Below the pieces are notes generated by a model. The model did not search any database and was not told the origin of the DNA. It saw nothing but the letters and a program-made list of their open reading frames with translations. A stretch of 64,000 nt of DNA from Plecoglossus altivelis (lineage: Eukaryota; Chordata; Actinopteri; Osmeriformes; Plecoglossidae): positions 13,668,758-13,732,757 of the forward strand of contig BROE01000012.1 in the NCBI GenBank assembly GCA_036571765.1, given 5' to 3'. The translations under genes and the position numbers were made by a program. This document shows positions 33,585 to 45,782 of this stretch, in pieces. Each line of letters opens with the position of its first letter. Positions within the stretch are counted from its first letter, which is position 1.

Positions 33585-35890
33585 GTTAATAGTTCAGTAA
33601 GCGTTTTTCCTCATTTTCTCCTTTGGACAAAGCACGGTATGACGTAAGAGGGTGTCATATGTGTTTCTGATCTTTCGCAACTTCTTGAACGAACTTTATG
33701 TCATACAGTGTGGTGGTATCTCTCTTTCTCGCAGTAAATCCCTTTGTTTGCCGACAAACAACTGGAGCTTTGTAGAGCATTGGTTTAGACCCATTATAAC
33801 ACTCTTTGCTTCAGTCTTTGGGAAATGATGTGGTTCTATTTGAGACTGGTTCAGACATGCAGTGAACCATTTCTGTGGTCTAACATGATTAAAAGATGTA
33901 TTTAGCTAGAATAAAAAGGGGACTTTCCTAAACAACCTCACTCACCATTTCCTGTGTGATACGGCTAAGAAATAAAAAAGATTCTCTTGAACTAAGATGT
34001 GTTCATCAACATCCTGCGTCCGCTGTGCGCCTCACCTCCCTGCCAACTCAAGGAATAAAGCACCATTTCCCTCAGTGTCATCTATTCTATACTGTAGCTT
34101 TCACTACCTTTATTTATTCTGGATATTTTAATCCGACTTTAATACCAGCACATTCTGGCATGGTCATATTCCTACATTGTACTTTATCACAGATAATCTT
34201 GTCACACAGAAACACGTGATTTTAATTTCAATGCCATCAAATGGTAACCGTCTAGTACCCAGTAGCGGTGAACAGATGCTGAGGGAAATCACTTATTTTC
34301 TTGCTGCCCTTTCGTCTCACGTACGTTGTAAACGTTTTGATCTGGTTATTGGAATGTTTTTTTCTTTTCTGTTTTCTCTGTCTACACTGGCAGGAATTCA
34401 GCAGTAACTTTCTAGAAACGTCGCCACTCTGCAGCAGCTGCATCAGAAACCTCTGGGAGCTCGAAAACTACTAACTAAGGGATCGTGAGGTGGTGAGGGC
34501 TGTGGTCTGCTCTTACCTGAGATATGCTGACACGGTTGTGGTCATACAAGTTCCCCCAAATTTTTTTCCTGTGCGCTGGTCGCCCAGCCGATGCTCAAAA
34601 TCGTTGTTTTCACCCAAAACACGGGTTTAACCTAGCTACTTAATGATGTATCGAATTAGCAGATGCTTTTATCGAAGGAAACGTTCAGTCCTTTGGGTCA
34701 GATATTGACCTGCAATCTTGTAATCCAGTTGTCAAATGATTTAACAACCAAGATAAACCCATCGAAACGCCAAACTTGCAAATTGCTTTGAATCTTGTGA
34801 CGCTGATTTCAAACACCATTTTATAATAAAGCGGGGTTTGACAAAGAACGCTTATAGATATACAGTATTGATGCCACTTCAGCATTATACTCTGAATGCC
34901 TAGAGTAAATGAAATGATCTGCTCTTCGTTATTCATTTGCTGTTTTGGGTATCAAATTCACCAGAAGTTGTTGGGGGGTTTTTTTGCCTGCAAAGAATGA
35001 TTATTATTACTTTTAAATCTAACGATTTGCTTACAAAAGGCCTCTCTGAAGTTGCCTTTTTTAACAAAGAAGTGTTTTTCCTGACAGCACATGTTTCAAG
35101 GCCCTCAGGGTGTGGCCCCTTATTGATTGAGACAAGAAATGGGTAGTAACCTAACTCTGTAAGACGTTTGAGCACTTTGACACAGCTGTATACGTGCTTA
35201 AGAAAGTCACTTATTGGGAAACCTCCTTCCTGTGACATGAAAGCTTCCTGGAGGGTCACATGCCTAGAGTTCAAATGGGCCTGAAACTGTGTGAAGGGTG
35301 TTGACCTGCTACAACCATCCAGTTTTCCACCATGCCATGAATTTCCTCTTTATGATGTCCAGTACGGTTTGGTGTTTACACATTCCCATGACTAATGTAA
35401 ACAACTGCCATGTTAATACAGTAGCCAATATACCCCAAATATCAATGTATCAGCAACTGGAATGAGATAATGGTGTGCTGATAGCAAGCGTACGATAATG
35501 ACTTCATTTGAAAGGCATGGTCGCAACTGCTAGTGGACCCTTGTGATGTATTTGACTACAACACAAACATGTCTTACACATCTAGGGGGCGTCAGCAACA
35601 CAGAATGTGTTATGAAGCAGTGAAGGAGCAGTTGAATTTTGGAATGGAAATCCTTTGAAACTACTTGATAACAGACGCGACTACAGTCGAGTCCGATCCC
35701 CACATACGATCCGCTGTTGTTATTGTGTGTTAATGTTTATGGTTGAAGTTCAGCCGTCCAATGCAAGGTACATGTGCTCTCTACATACCTAGTCACTGTT
35801 GGTGACTTAATACACCTGACTCTGCAGTGAACTGTCAGAGACGTGGGTTAAGTCTATGGGCGCTTACTCATGAAGTAAGACAAGATCTGA

Positions 35891-35895
<5 letters not shown>
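33585..35895. other. Intergenic region upstream of the cytokine gene, nothing recognised
   Basis: AT-rich unique-looking DNA without supported exons. Confidence 0.5.

Positions 35896-35927
<32 letters not shown>
35896..35927. repeat. (GA)n microsatellite
   Basis: About 15 GA units some 200 bp upstream of the cytokine start codon. Confidence 0.95.
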
Positions 35928-35929
<2 letters not shown>

Positions 35930-36121
35930 CAAAAACGTCAGAAAAAAAAAATCATTCTGGGAAGTTTAGTTGCTTCACAAAGAGCTGAGCACGTCACTTC
36001 CGCCGGTGACAAAACTTGTGGTTTCAGTCTTTTAAAAGAGTTTATAGGGGAGTGATTATGACAAGTCAGTAGTACACTTGGGCAAGTCACAGAGAGAGGA
36101 GTAAGTGGTCATGTAAAGAAC

Positions 36122-37331
36122 ATGGATCCTCTGCAGGAAATATCTCAACTAGCAACAAGTAAGTGATTTTTACGTTTCCATTTTGAACTGTATGATTTAT
36201 ATTTAACGATATTTGAAGCGATAAAACATGGAACTGTTACACAAAATTAAGAGTTTGGGTAAGAAGGAAATCCCTGTCTTAGCTGTATATTGTGTGTCAG
36301 ATCAAGGTGTCAGGTACAAAACTACTCTGTGCAAATGTAAAACTACAATGAAAATAGCAGTGCTCATCCACTGCTGTAAAACACTGCTGGTTTTAATACA
36401 GTCCTGCATTTAATACAATAGGCTCTGTCCAGTGTTATTCATGACCATGTCCTGAACATCATCTCTTTCCAGCCCTGTTTTCCCTTCTCCTGGTTATGGT
36501 GGTCTATGCCAGTGACGCTGCCAGCACATGTAAAAGCCAGCCATGTGGAAGTTCCCTGCAAAGGAGTTTGAAGGTCACCAGACTCTTACACAAGGAATCC
36601 GCTGAACTCTTAAAAATATATGTAAGTTGGCCAAAATGACCAAATGCAGCGCATCCATTCTGTTCCCACTTATGTTAGACAAACTCAACATCCTGTTGAA
36701 AGCTGCAAGTACTGTGCTGACCATAATGAGTAGGTGTACAGTAGTAAAAAAAAAAAAGAAGGAAAAGATGGATTAGTGTTTTAAAAATGTCTCCTATGTC
36801 CATGGAGGATATTATAAAAAAGCTAGACTTGATTCATTTCAGCAATGATTTGATTTCAACAGTTTCCTGTTTCTTGACCCGCAGAAGTCAAGTCAAGGAG
36901 ATCTGTCTGAGCGCTTCTGCCAGATGTCAATGGACAACGTCCCAGACCCAGACCTATCGGGCCTGGATCCGTCGGCACGGATACAGAGCGTGTATTCCCA
37001 CATCAAGGCCTTCCTCCCGCACCTCCAGAGAGTGAAAGAGCAGCAGACAGACCTGCAGATCGCCTCCAGTCCTCTGCTGAGCAATCTGTCCTACGTCTCC
37101 ATCAGTGCCCGCAGACTGGGCGGACAGATCAGTTGCATTTATCAAACGCTCTTCCCTAATAGTCCACTACTGGAGCCGGCAGGGGAACCCACACCCTTAC
37201 CCTTGTCACAGAACATCTTCCAACAGAAGGTGTACGGCTGTGTGGTCTTGAACAGACTGAAGGCGTTCCTGTCCAACGCCACGCGTGAAATAAAAGTGCT
37301 CAAACGCAAAATATGCACAAAGGGGACTTGA
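36122..37331 (+). CDS. lif: LIF/M17-type IL-6 family cytokine (complete)
   Basis: Three exons: 36122-36158, 36473-36621 and 36885-37331; 633 nt, 210 aa, GT-AG introns with matching phase. Exon 1 plus the start of exon 2 give a hydrophobic signal sequence (TTLFSLLLVMVVYASDAAS) with a somewhat long, acidic n-region. The mature part has the four-helix-bundle look of the family: SLQRSLKVTRLLHKESAELL (helix A), IQSVYSHIKAFLPHLQRVK (helix B), VSISARRLGGQISCIYQTL (helix C) and VYGCVVLNRLKAFLSNATRE (helix D), with five to six cysteines and N-glycosylation sites NLS and NAT. Fish M17 is the LIF-like ligand that signals through gp130-type receptors to JAK/STAT3. Upstream TTTATAGGG at 36041 is a weak TATA candidate. 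CNTF- or CLCF1-like cytokines are the alternatives; the signal peptide and helix C favour LIF/M17. Confidence 0.8.
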
Positions 37332-37394
37332 CCAAACGTTCCATTCTGACTGAGAATGACGTCAGACTAAATTAAATACCATATTTAGTATATA

Positions 37395-37430
37395 TATATA
37401 TTTATTTATTTTGTATTATTTATTAACTGT
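37395..37430 (+). promoter_or_regulatory. AU-rich element in the cytokine 3' UTR
   Basis: Overlapping ATTTA pentamers (TATTTATTTATTTT and TATTATTTATTAAC) directly after a TA repeat. This is the class of element that causes rapid mRNA decay in many cytokine transcripts, and it supports the gene assignment. Confidence 0.7.
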
Positions 37431-37607
37431 ATGTTTGTAATGAATTGAGATCTTAACCAGCACTTGTGAGTGTGTTTGTGAGAGTGCATGTGTGTGCATA
37501 TTATTATTATTTTGTTAATTTATCTAATTATTCAGCACTTTTTAATACTGTATCATCACGGTTGTTGATAGTTGCAGTAATGCGGCACTTCGCTTAAAAA
37601 AACGGTT

Positions 37608-37613
37608 ATTAAA
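37608..37613 (+). terminator. Candidate poly(A) signal of the cytokine gene
   Basis: ATTAAA about 280 nt after the stop codon, followed by T-rich sequence. Confidence 0.4.
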
Positions 37614-37631
37614 AGTTTTTGTATCTTTCCA

Positions 37632-38571
37632 CATCTTGTTTTTTCATCATTGATGAAGTAATGTCCTTTGTCAATGAAAACGGTACCTCCTTTATTGTCC
37701 CCGACTGCAGAGGCAGCACAGCTTAAGAGATACTTGTATTTAAGGAAGCCTTTTAGACGCTGAGTCTGTGATCTCACTGTTACCATGACGCACATCTTGA
37801 AGCCGTATCAGATAGGAAACATTCGATGAAACTTGTGGGCCGTCTGTCCAGTCACAAGATGTGGGTGTGTTGGTGTGTGTGGGGGTCAGATCAAGAAAAT
37901 GCGTCTGCGTGTTTCTGTAAATGTGTGTGTGTATATATATTTGTGCCGTACGTGTGCGTAGACGGGTTTGTACGGGTGTCTGTGTGTGTTGGAGGTCAGG
38001 CAATCTCGATATTGGATGCTTCCAGCATTGTCACCGCGAATAACAATGAACAATTAGTCATAACTGATGCTTATTGTTTTCTAGAGGACATCGTCCTGCA
38101 CGTCTGACCAAAGCGTGTTTCAACACCTCCAGTCAAACATAAATATTTTGGAGGCCGCGTGCAAAACTGGAAGTCAGAAAGGGAGGCCTTTACTCTAGGT
38201 CATGAATCGACTTCCTCATTTTGACATCATGGTTCTTATTTAGAATTTTAAGTCAAGTGCTTAGTCTGGTACAACTACAACTATGGAATAGAATGCATCA
38301 GTAGATCTGACGGCGCCTGTGTTCAGTTCTTGCTGTCAATACAAAGCTCATTATATATTGATACAATATTTGATTTAGCACACAGGATAAAGCATATGTA
38401 TAGCTTAATAGGTCACATTTTTAACTAAGGTTTCCATTTCGTGTTGCCAAATGTTAATTACTTATGTATATAGTATTTAGTAATATATAGTAATACAAAC
38501 TTCTTTTTGTCTACAGGAAGAAGCACAAGGATTGTTTCCAAGTTGACATATTCAACATTTTTATTGTGTTT
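37632..38571. other. Intergenic region, nothing recognised
   Basis: Contains a GT-rich stretch (37860-37995). Open frames there are low-complexity. Confidence 0.5.
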
Positions 38572-38655
38572 TATCCATCCATCCATTTTCTTCCGCTTAT
38601 CCAGGGCCGGGTCGCGGGGGCAGCAGTCTGAGCAGGGAGGCCCAGACTTTCTGGG
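38572..38655 (-). mobile_element. Second, very short Rex3-like LINE 3' end
   Basis: About 80 bp starting with TCCATCCATCCATTTTCTTC and continuing through GCCGGGTCGCGGGGGCAGCA, almost identical to the 3' end of the copy at 24504-24948. It is truncated within the last codons of the ORF. Confidence 0.85.
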
Positions 38656-40429
38656 CCTTGTGTTTTATAATCGTCCATAATGTTTAATAATAAAACAACG
38701 TTACTCTAAACTTTCCTAAACATCTCAGATCCAGCAGAGAAGAACAGGGTCTACCTACTCGCGAGTGAAAACCAGGGGAAGGGAAGAAGATGATGATTTC
38801 CAGGAAGAATGAGGTCAATGTCTCCCACCACAGCTAAAAGGACAGTTCTTCAGTTATTAAAAAGAATGCATGACCTCATGTCAAAGGCTGGTTCCTGTGG
38901 ATAGGTCTATTACATAAGATACTTATATTTTCTTAAGAAAGAAAAAAAAATCTATTCTCTGGTATCTAGAAAAGTAGATTTTTTTATTCTCAGAAGTTCA
39001 TTCATGGTTTCACAGAATAAAGAGGTTGCTTGTTAAATACCCTGTGAGATTGTGAGCAAGTGTTTAGTTGTGGTGTCTTTGATGTGGGGGGAAAGCCAGT
39101 CAGTGGATCTAAACCCTACACTACTGCACTGAGTTGACAGCGATAATGACGGTTGATGTTATGTGGGTCAGAGAGTCGTGTGCGTCTGCAAAAAGGAAAG
39201 AAACTGCATTAGATTTTATCAAACGTCAATGACCAAATTAAGTAAGCTCCGTTTGTAGGTGTGTTTAAGAAAGGACTATCCTAATTCACAAGTTTACTCT
39301 TCAATCATTTCAAATTTTTTAAAATAATTTTTATTTCACAATCCAGTGTGATTTCAGTAAAGTGCACACATGAGATAAATAAAAATAAAATTGACAAAAC
39401 TAACAACAACAAAAAAAACATTTGCACCGAGAAATTATGTAAAACATTGAATGAGAATGAAAAGAAAGAGTAGTTCAAATCTTTGGTCTATAGAGGGCAG
39501 CAAAAACCAATCATCAGTTGAGGCCTCTTGTCAGTGTCTCTTCTCATCTCTGATTGTCACAGGAAACAAAAATACAATGACGCAAAACTTGCTTTAGGAT
39601 ATTCACTTTCCATCGACTGAGAATTCATCGTGAGGAAATAAACATATACATATACATATACTTTTCCCCACATAATGACAAAATATGTTTTACATTTGGA
39701 AAATCAAACGTGTTCAGTATGCTCCAGCAATCAACTATGTCTGATTTCTAGTCTATTGTAAATTTACAATAGACGGTACTGTACTGTAAACTAAAGAAGA
39801 CTATAATTCAATATTCACTGTCAATGCTTTAACTGGCTGTGCAAAAAACTTGATGAATTAAACCAAACCATACTGCTTTTGTTAACTAGACAGTAAAAGA
39901 TAATCATGACATATTGTGAATATTATGCATGCTGGATACAAATGATATCCAAACACCACCATTTGTAACAGTCTGTGAGTTTGAATATAGTATATGACAT
40001 ATATTGTTTATTGGAAGTGGCTGTTTTTTCCATAATTAAATAACATTCAGCATCCTCAACCTGTCCTGATTTAACTTTTATATGAAAGGTTAATTATTGC
40101 TTTATTAGATTTACTTGCGGTTTCATTAAGTATGCATCCTATTGTTATTATTCAACAATCGGTTCGTATCCCTGCCTAATACAGCATGCTTCATGATTAG
40201 CTACATGCTTGCATAGTTACTCATACTTTAAACGTACAAAACGTCCGCCTTTTCTAACCCTAGCGACAATAGAAAGTGTTAGTTCAGAGGCAGCTGGACA
40301 GAAACACCACGCTGAACCCTTTAAGTGAAGTGTTTACACAATCATTGCTGTTCGGGGGAGTTGTAAGCCGGACCTCCAAGTTGACAGAATAGGAGCGGCA
40401 GAATGAGAAACAGGCGTCCTAGACGATCT
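38656..40429. other. Intergenic region including the tesc 3' UTR
   Basis: AT-rich. Several minus-strand AATAAA hexamers between 39300 and 40400 could end the tesc transcript; I cannot choose between them. Confidence 0.4.
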
Positions 40430-43400
40430 TCACTTGCACAGTGTGGGCGTGTCCATGTTCAGAAAGCGAATGTTCATCCTCGTTTCTATCTCAATGTCCT
40501 TCAGTATCTGTCCAATCAAATGTGAATACAATTACCCTTTGCGTGTTTGTACAGAGATTACAGCTAAATGTGCTGTGCAAAATCTATCCATCTAATAAAT
40601 CCCAAATAAAAAAACGAATCGATAATAATATTGAAGTACAAAAATGCATAACGATAGCACGTATAAGAAAAGACACACCATGGTAAAAGAGAAATACAAT
40701 AAAAATGAAAACATTATCAGTGAATGTAAGAAAAACAAAAAGCCAAGCAAGCCAGATTATTTAATTAAGGCTCTTTAAGGTGTTTGTAGCTTCAGCTTCT
40801 TTGATATTGCCTTGTAGGTCATTCCTATGGGTAATGGAAGCTAATGGCGAACTCAATCAAACCATAAATCAAACAATATAAATATTTTTTTAAATGTCAC
40901 CGAAAAGATAAGTTAAATGTGAACACTATGCTTTCTAGGACACTCTGTGAATAATCCCAATAAACAAAAAAAAACATTTTGATTTGACACAAAACTAACA
41001 ATAATCACTGAATAAATGTACATACCTTTAAGAAATGCTCAAAAGTGATGCCCTCATAAAATTCGTCCGGCTCCTAAAAATGTAAAACTATAATATATAT
41101 CACAACAGATACAAATACTATGCTGCACTCCATTCAGATCTCTTCTACTATCATAAGAACTGGAGGGAAAAAAACATAAGTGGGTCTATGACTTGATAAA
41201 CAAGGCAGAACTCCAGCTACAGCGAGGAAAGTAAAAGATACAAAGAGGTCAAAAAAGATCTGTTAAAAAAGATTGGTTAGAGATTGTTTAAAGTGAATTT
41301 AAGTGCTAATTTGTGGACATCTGCAAAGCTATGGGTCACATTGTTGGTATAAGCAACAGTCGCATGAATAAAATGTCATTGGATTGGAAGATGCTTATAT
41401 ACAAGGGGTACATACATGGGTGTAGATTTGGGGGGGGCACTAGGCACTAGTCCCCAACAACATTTTAAGATGACAAAATTGCCCCCACCAATATTTTAGC
41501 GAACTACTTTGTGCTGCTAGGTACAGGGCAAACAGTGGACGGTGGACCATCAAAGCTGAGATCAAACCTACACCCTTGGATACGTACCATGTGACCCATA
41601 GATATGCTCGCCACCTCCAGCATGGCCGCATCCGCGATGCCTTTGGCCGTCTCCTTCCCCAAGGCGCCGCTACGAGAGAGTAGCTCTTCCACCACCTCCG
41701 CCAGTGCAGGCCGCCATGGAAACAACAGACGCAGAGCTACGCTAACGCAATTAGCTTCCCCACATCATCACATTAGATACCTCACTGCCAAGTCATGGTG
41801 TTTCTAATTGAAGCCAGGTAATCAAACAAGGTTTATTGCACTGCTATTACGCAGGCTATAGCACTGTGGCCATGTTAGTCAACAGTTATGCTTTAAAAAG
41901 CATACAGGAAAAACAGTTAGGGTTGTGGAATTTCTCTTCTTGATAGGCTTCTGATAAACCCCATTTTCTCAAATATGACAGTGTGCTTTCTTTTGAATGT
42001 TATCTAGGTTTGAAGGAGGCCGGAGGTTAGAGGCTCACGTGTCTGTACTCTTCCAGAGTGATGGTTCCGTCATTGTCTGTGTCGTGCATGTTGAACAAGA
42101 CTGTAGAAGGAGGAAACAGGAAATATCAAACCAACGTATTTCACAGTAGACAGCTTGAGAAATCCTTTCGACATACTGTGAATATCCCTTTCTTCAGCAA
42201 GTCATTGATTGTCTGATTGTGTGATTTGTTAGCGGTCAGAGTTGTGATGTGACTTGCAGCGTAACTTCTCCTTTCGGACTTTCTCCTTCTGCTCCTCCGT
42301 CAGGTTCAACGACGGAGGTCGGAAGTGGGACATGACCACGAGGAACTCCTCAAAGCCGATTTCCTCCACCGTCCCTGCTTCATTTTGATGGAAGTTTCTA
42401 TAGAAACGAAGCGACACCTAAAGTAACACAACCTGAAAATCTGGTCTTTTAAACGAGTCTTTTGCCCTTTAAGTTCTAGATGGTGCACTGCCACTGAGAT
42501 TAGGAGCTTTGTAAAAAAAAAGAAAGAGTTTCTGTCATGTAGGCAAGGAAGTTGCTATGCTTCTCACGGTAGGCATTACTCTTTATGCCAAACAGAGACA
42601 TTCAAGTGCATACAACATCTGGCTTCTAACATGTCCAAGAGAGGATGTCTCTAGCTTGTACACAAAACAATCTGTGTAAATTTGCATATTATCTACAAGA
42701 ACAAACAGTGTTACCTTTTGTCAAAGAAAGCCTCTATGATCTGGGATCGAATTGGATTGCAAGCCAGATCTGGAATCGCCTGAAGGTTGTCTCTTCTGCA
42801 CGTCGGTTTGAAAATAGACCGTTTCAGTACGTTTAAAAAAAAGAACAACTCAGTCTAACAAGAACACAAAACTAGTCTGACAGAGACTGTTCTAGAAAGA
42901 TTAAGGCACGCGCAACCTGTTAAGCTGCATCCTACACAAAAATACAAACGGAAAAATAAAAGGTAACAGGAGGAGGAGGCCCATTAAATCTGGATTAAGA
43001 ACACCTACACACACACACACACACACACACGTTACAGAACTGGAAAGGTTGACATGACAAGGTCCTAGCAAGGCTGAGCACCCGAATGAGGGGGAAATCT
43101 TAACAGTGACATGTGAGTGAAAGAGATTTGGGATTGGGGTTGTGGACACGGATCAGATGACCGGCCTAGCCAACGGCAGGCGGAGAACCCTCACCTTAGC
43201 GTCTCCTCGTTGTGACTGAGTTGCTTGAATCTCTTGTGGAGGATTCCGATCTGCTCGAGGGAAACTGCAGAAACGTGCGAACAAAGGCAGGCCAAAAGTC
43301 CCAGACACAAGCAGACATCTTATCTTAGCAACAGCGGTTAGAGCGATTGGCCGTACATCAGCAAGTCACAGGTTCAGAACCCCCCTACGTCCATCGCTTT

Positions 43401-44472
43401 GGAGGAAAGCGTCTACTAGAATGCGTTTGTACCTACTGTACATGTCGCACAGCATGCCGACAGCACAAAGCGCTGCAGTGCGAGTACAACGTGCATATTT
43501 CTATGGCGTCTGTGATCATGGCGGATTTGACTGTTCAGATGCTTATGTAAAACCTTGCTACTTAGTACATTTGCATCTTCCCTTTCCTGTGTGCCTCGTT
43601 CTTCCTTGAAAGCAGCAGGGGAGAACAGGCTGGCGGAGGGGGACACTCAGAGAGACAGCTAGACCCTGCATGGGGGACGTTAGCTAGCTCTGTTTGTCCT
43701 GCGCAACTAGGACTCACCCTCTCTTACTTGTTTCCTCTGCGAACACTGTAAACAAAAAAAAATCTCATCTATTATGCACCGCAGCTCTGCCAGCCCTGGG
43801 CTGTAAAGTTACGTAAGCCACCTGTGTGAATTCCATCTCACACGTCACTTGATGTTTGAATTATTCACAACCTCTGCAAATGGTAGTTTTTCGAGTCACT
43901 TTAAAATATAGTTTTCTGCATAGAATTATAAGGAGTAAGGAGGAGTAAGGCGTCGCCTTTCTTAAGACCATGCCCTAGTTCTGTCTGGGATGAAGTCACA
44001 AGGACAATATTTTCTAGTTTTAATAATAGATTACCAAACAGTCCTGTCATTGTTTAGTGCTGGGTTGCTCTTTAGAGTACTGAAAGAAGGAACTTCACAC
44101 ATCCTAATTTTACACCTGGGTCTGGCAGATAAGGCTTCAACACAGCAAAATAATACTTGGTGTACATATTGCTTTTATGAATCCCCTATTGTTCACGCGT
44201 TCTGGGTATACAGGAATGCCAACAAACTTGAACTTGAACTACTGCGGGTTTAGTTTACAACTATTTACGTTCTAACTACAACTTTGCCCCTAAAAGAGTG
44301 AAGCACTGTAGCCGACAGAATGAATCTTGAACATAGGTATGAAACCCAATTCTTCATGGATACCCCTCACAACAACACATACATTTCATCCATTTAATCT
44401 ATACTTACATCCCGTCTTCTCTGCCAGATCTAAATATTCGGGTTCGCGGGGATACGATTGCAAGGCTCCCAT
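40430..44472 (-). CDS. tesc: Tescalcin (calcineurin B homologous protein 3)
   Basis: Eight exons on the minus strand: 44472-44409, 43264-43195, 42795-42715, 42397-42258, 42100-42039, 41695-41588, 41073-41026 and 40507-40430; 651 nt, 216 aa (human TESC is 214). The start MGALQS keeps Gly2 for N-myristoylation. LEQIGILHKRFKQLS matches the first helix, and NPIRSQIIEAFFDK and IGFEEFLVVMSHFRP the degenerate EF-hands. DTDNDGTITLEE is a canonical Ca-binding loop, followed by VVEELLSRSGALGKETAKGI, YEGITFEHFLK and the end IETRMNIRFLNMDTPTLCK. Tescalcin is a myristoylated Ca-binding EF-hand protein that regulates the Na+/H+ exchanger NHE1 and can inhibit calcineurin. The intron after exon 4 has a GC donor. 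TESC and TAOK3 share human 12q24, which fits the neighbourhood here. Confidence 0.94.
43010..43032. repeat. Short (CA)n tract in a tesc intron
   Basis: About 11 CA units between exons 2 and 3. Confidence 0.9.
43327..43440 (+). mobile_element. tRNA-derived SINE (V-SINE-like) in tesc intron 1
   Basis: TAGCAACAGCGGTTAGAGCG resembles a tRNA A-box region and ACAGGTTCAGAACCCCCC a B box. The 3' part GGAGGAAAGCGTCTACTAGA is close to the conserved tail shared by V-SINE-type elements in fish. It is degenerate, not a functional tRNA gene. Confidence 0.65.
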
Positions 44473-45540
44473 AATTAGAGTATCCCTTCTGCTGACCAAT
44501 CCAAACGCGTGAATATGAGTTGCTCTGGACACCGCTGGTCGGACGGCAGCTAAGACAAAAGCACCGGTTCAAGCGTTACCGGTTAGTAACAAATGGCCAG
44601 CCAACTTCAGTAACAGCTAATATGGTACTGATGTTCAAGACGCTATCACTAAATCCGCCTGTTCGTTCGAGTCATGTAGCCATCGCTCGCATAACGCGCA
44701 CTTCCGCAAGTTTAAAACAGTATGGCGACGGGACAATTCTGCGGTAGTTTATGCATCATTCACATCCACTTAATCTTGACATTTATCAAATGATTTAACG
44801 GCAAACGCATTCAAATGCACTCACATTTGGTCGGATATGTGCATGTCCTCATCGCTTGGACGTATGCTGCGGTAAACAGGATAATTTAGTGTAGGCCCAC
44901 AACGTCTCTCCTTTGTAAGGTGCTAAAAATATGTGACATTATTAAATAGCCTCCTTTATATCGGTCATACCTATTATCTGCTGTTCTTATCTGTCATATT
45001 GAACAATACAGTTTCAAGCTAAACGATACAAGCACCATTTGAACTGATATAGAAAATATATACAATAATTTGTTGTTTATAAACATGATATCAGACAAAG
45101 TATGTAAAATGTACTGTAATTCAGAGAGATGGGTGGTCAATAACAATTCTGTTGTACTACACGAGGACAGTGGACACCTGCACACCATGCAGCAATTCAC
45201 TCGTTACAACGAAAGATCATTTTAAAGAGTTATTTAGCAAGAATATTGGTTTGCCCATATCTACATTTGAAAGTATGAAGTTTTCTGGAAATAAATCTGT
45301 GGTCTTCCTAGAAAACAGGTCGCTACATTATTTATTATTCTCGTTTTCTCACAAAGGCTAGTGCCACACTACCGTGTAGTCTACCAACTTGCTACTGAAG
45401 ACAATTCTGCATTTGAGTGTTGATGGTTACTTTAAACCCTTTTATGCAAAAGGTAGATTTTAAAGTTTACCACATGGGGGCAGTATTCCTCTATCTACTC
45501 TTGAAATGACAGGTTCGTGATGGGCCCCAAATCAGAAGGA
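44473..45540. other. Upstream flank of tesc, nothing else recognised
   Basis: The first 250 bp have several CpGs and may belong to the tesc promoter. The rest is AT-rich, without supported exons. Confidence 0.4.
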
Positions 45541-45605
45541 TCTGAATCAGAATCAGTTATATTCGCCTAGTTTACACAAACAAGAAATTTACTGGCAGGA
45601 AGTTG
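45541..45605 (-). mobile_element. L2-like LINE 3' tail fragment
   Basis: TGAATCAGAATCAGTTATAT followed by TTTACACAAACAAGAAATTT is the reverse complement of the common fish L2-type 3' tail. It is severely truncated. Confidence 0.55.
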
Positions 45606-45782
45606 TAGCTATGGCAGGAAGGTAGAGTTGTAGCAGGAAGGTGAAGTTGTGGCAGGAGGGTGTAGCTATGGCAGGAAGGTAGAGTTGTAGCAGGAAGGTA
45701 GAGTTGTAGCAGGAAGGTAGAGTTGTAGCAGGAAGGTGAAGTTGTGGCAGGAGGGTGTAGCTATGGCAGGAAGGCGAAGATG
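45606..45782. repeat. About 19-bp minisatellite
   Basis: About nine units related to GTAGAGTTGTAGCAGGAAG, with a higher-order pattern in which a GTGAAGTTGTGGCAGGAGG-GTGTAGCTATGGCAGGAAG pair recurs. It abuts the LINE tail. Confidence 0.9.

Noticed and set aside
43327..43440. Possible tRNA gene inside tesc intron 1
   Set aside because: The arms do not pair and the 3' part is a SINE tail; treated as a tRNA-derived SINE.
44080..44250. LINE-1-like reading frame (segment around YESPIVHAFW)
   Set aside because: A few residues resemble a LINE C-terminal region and the end looks like an L2 tail, but the match is too short to support.
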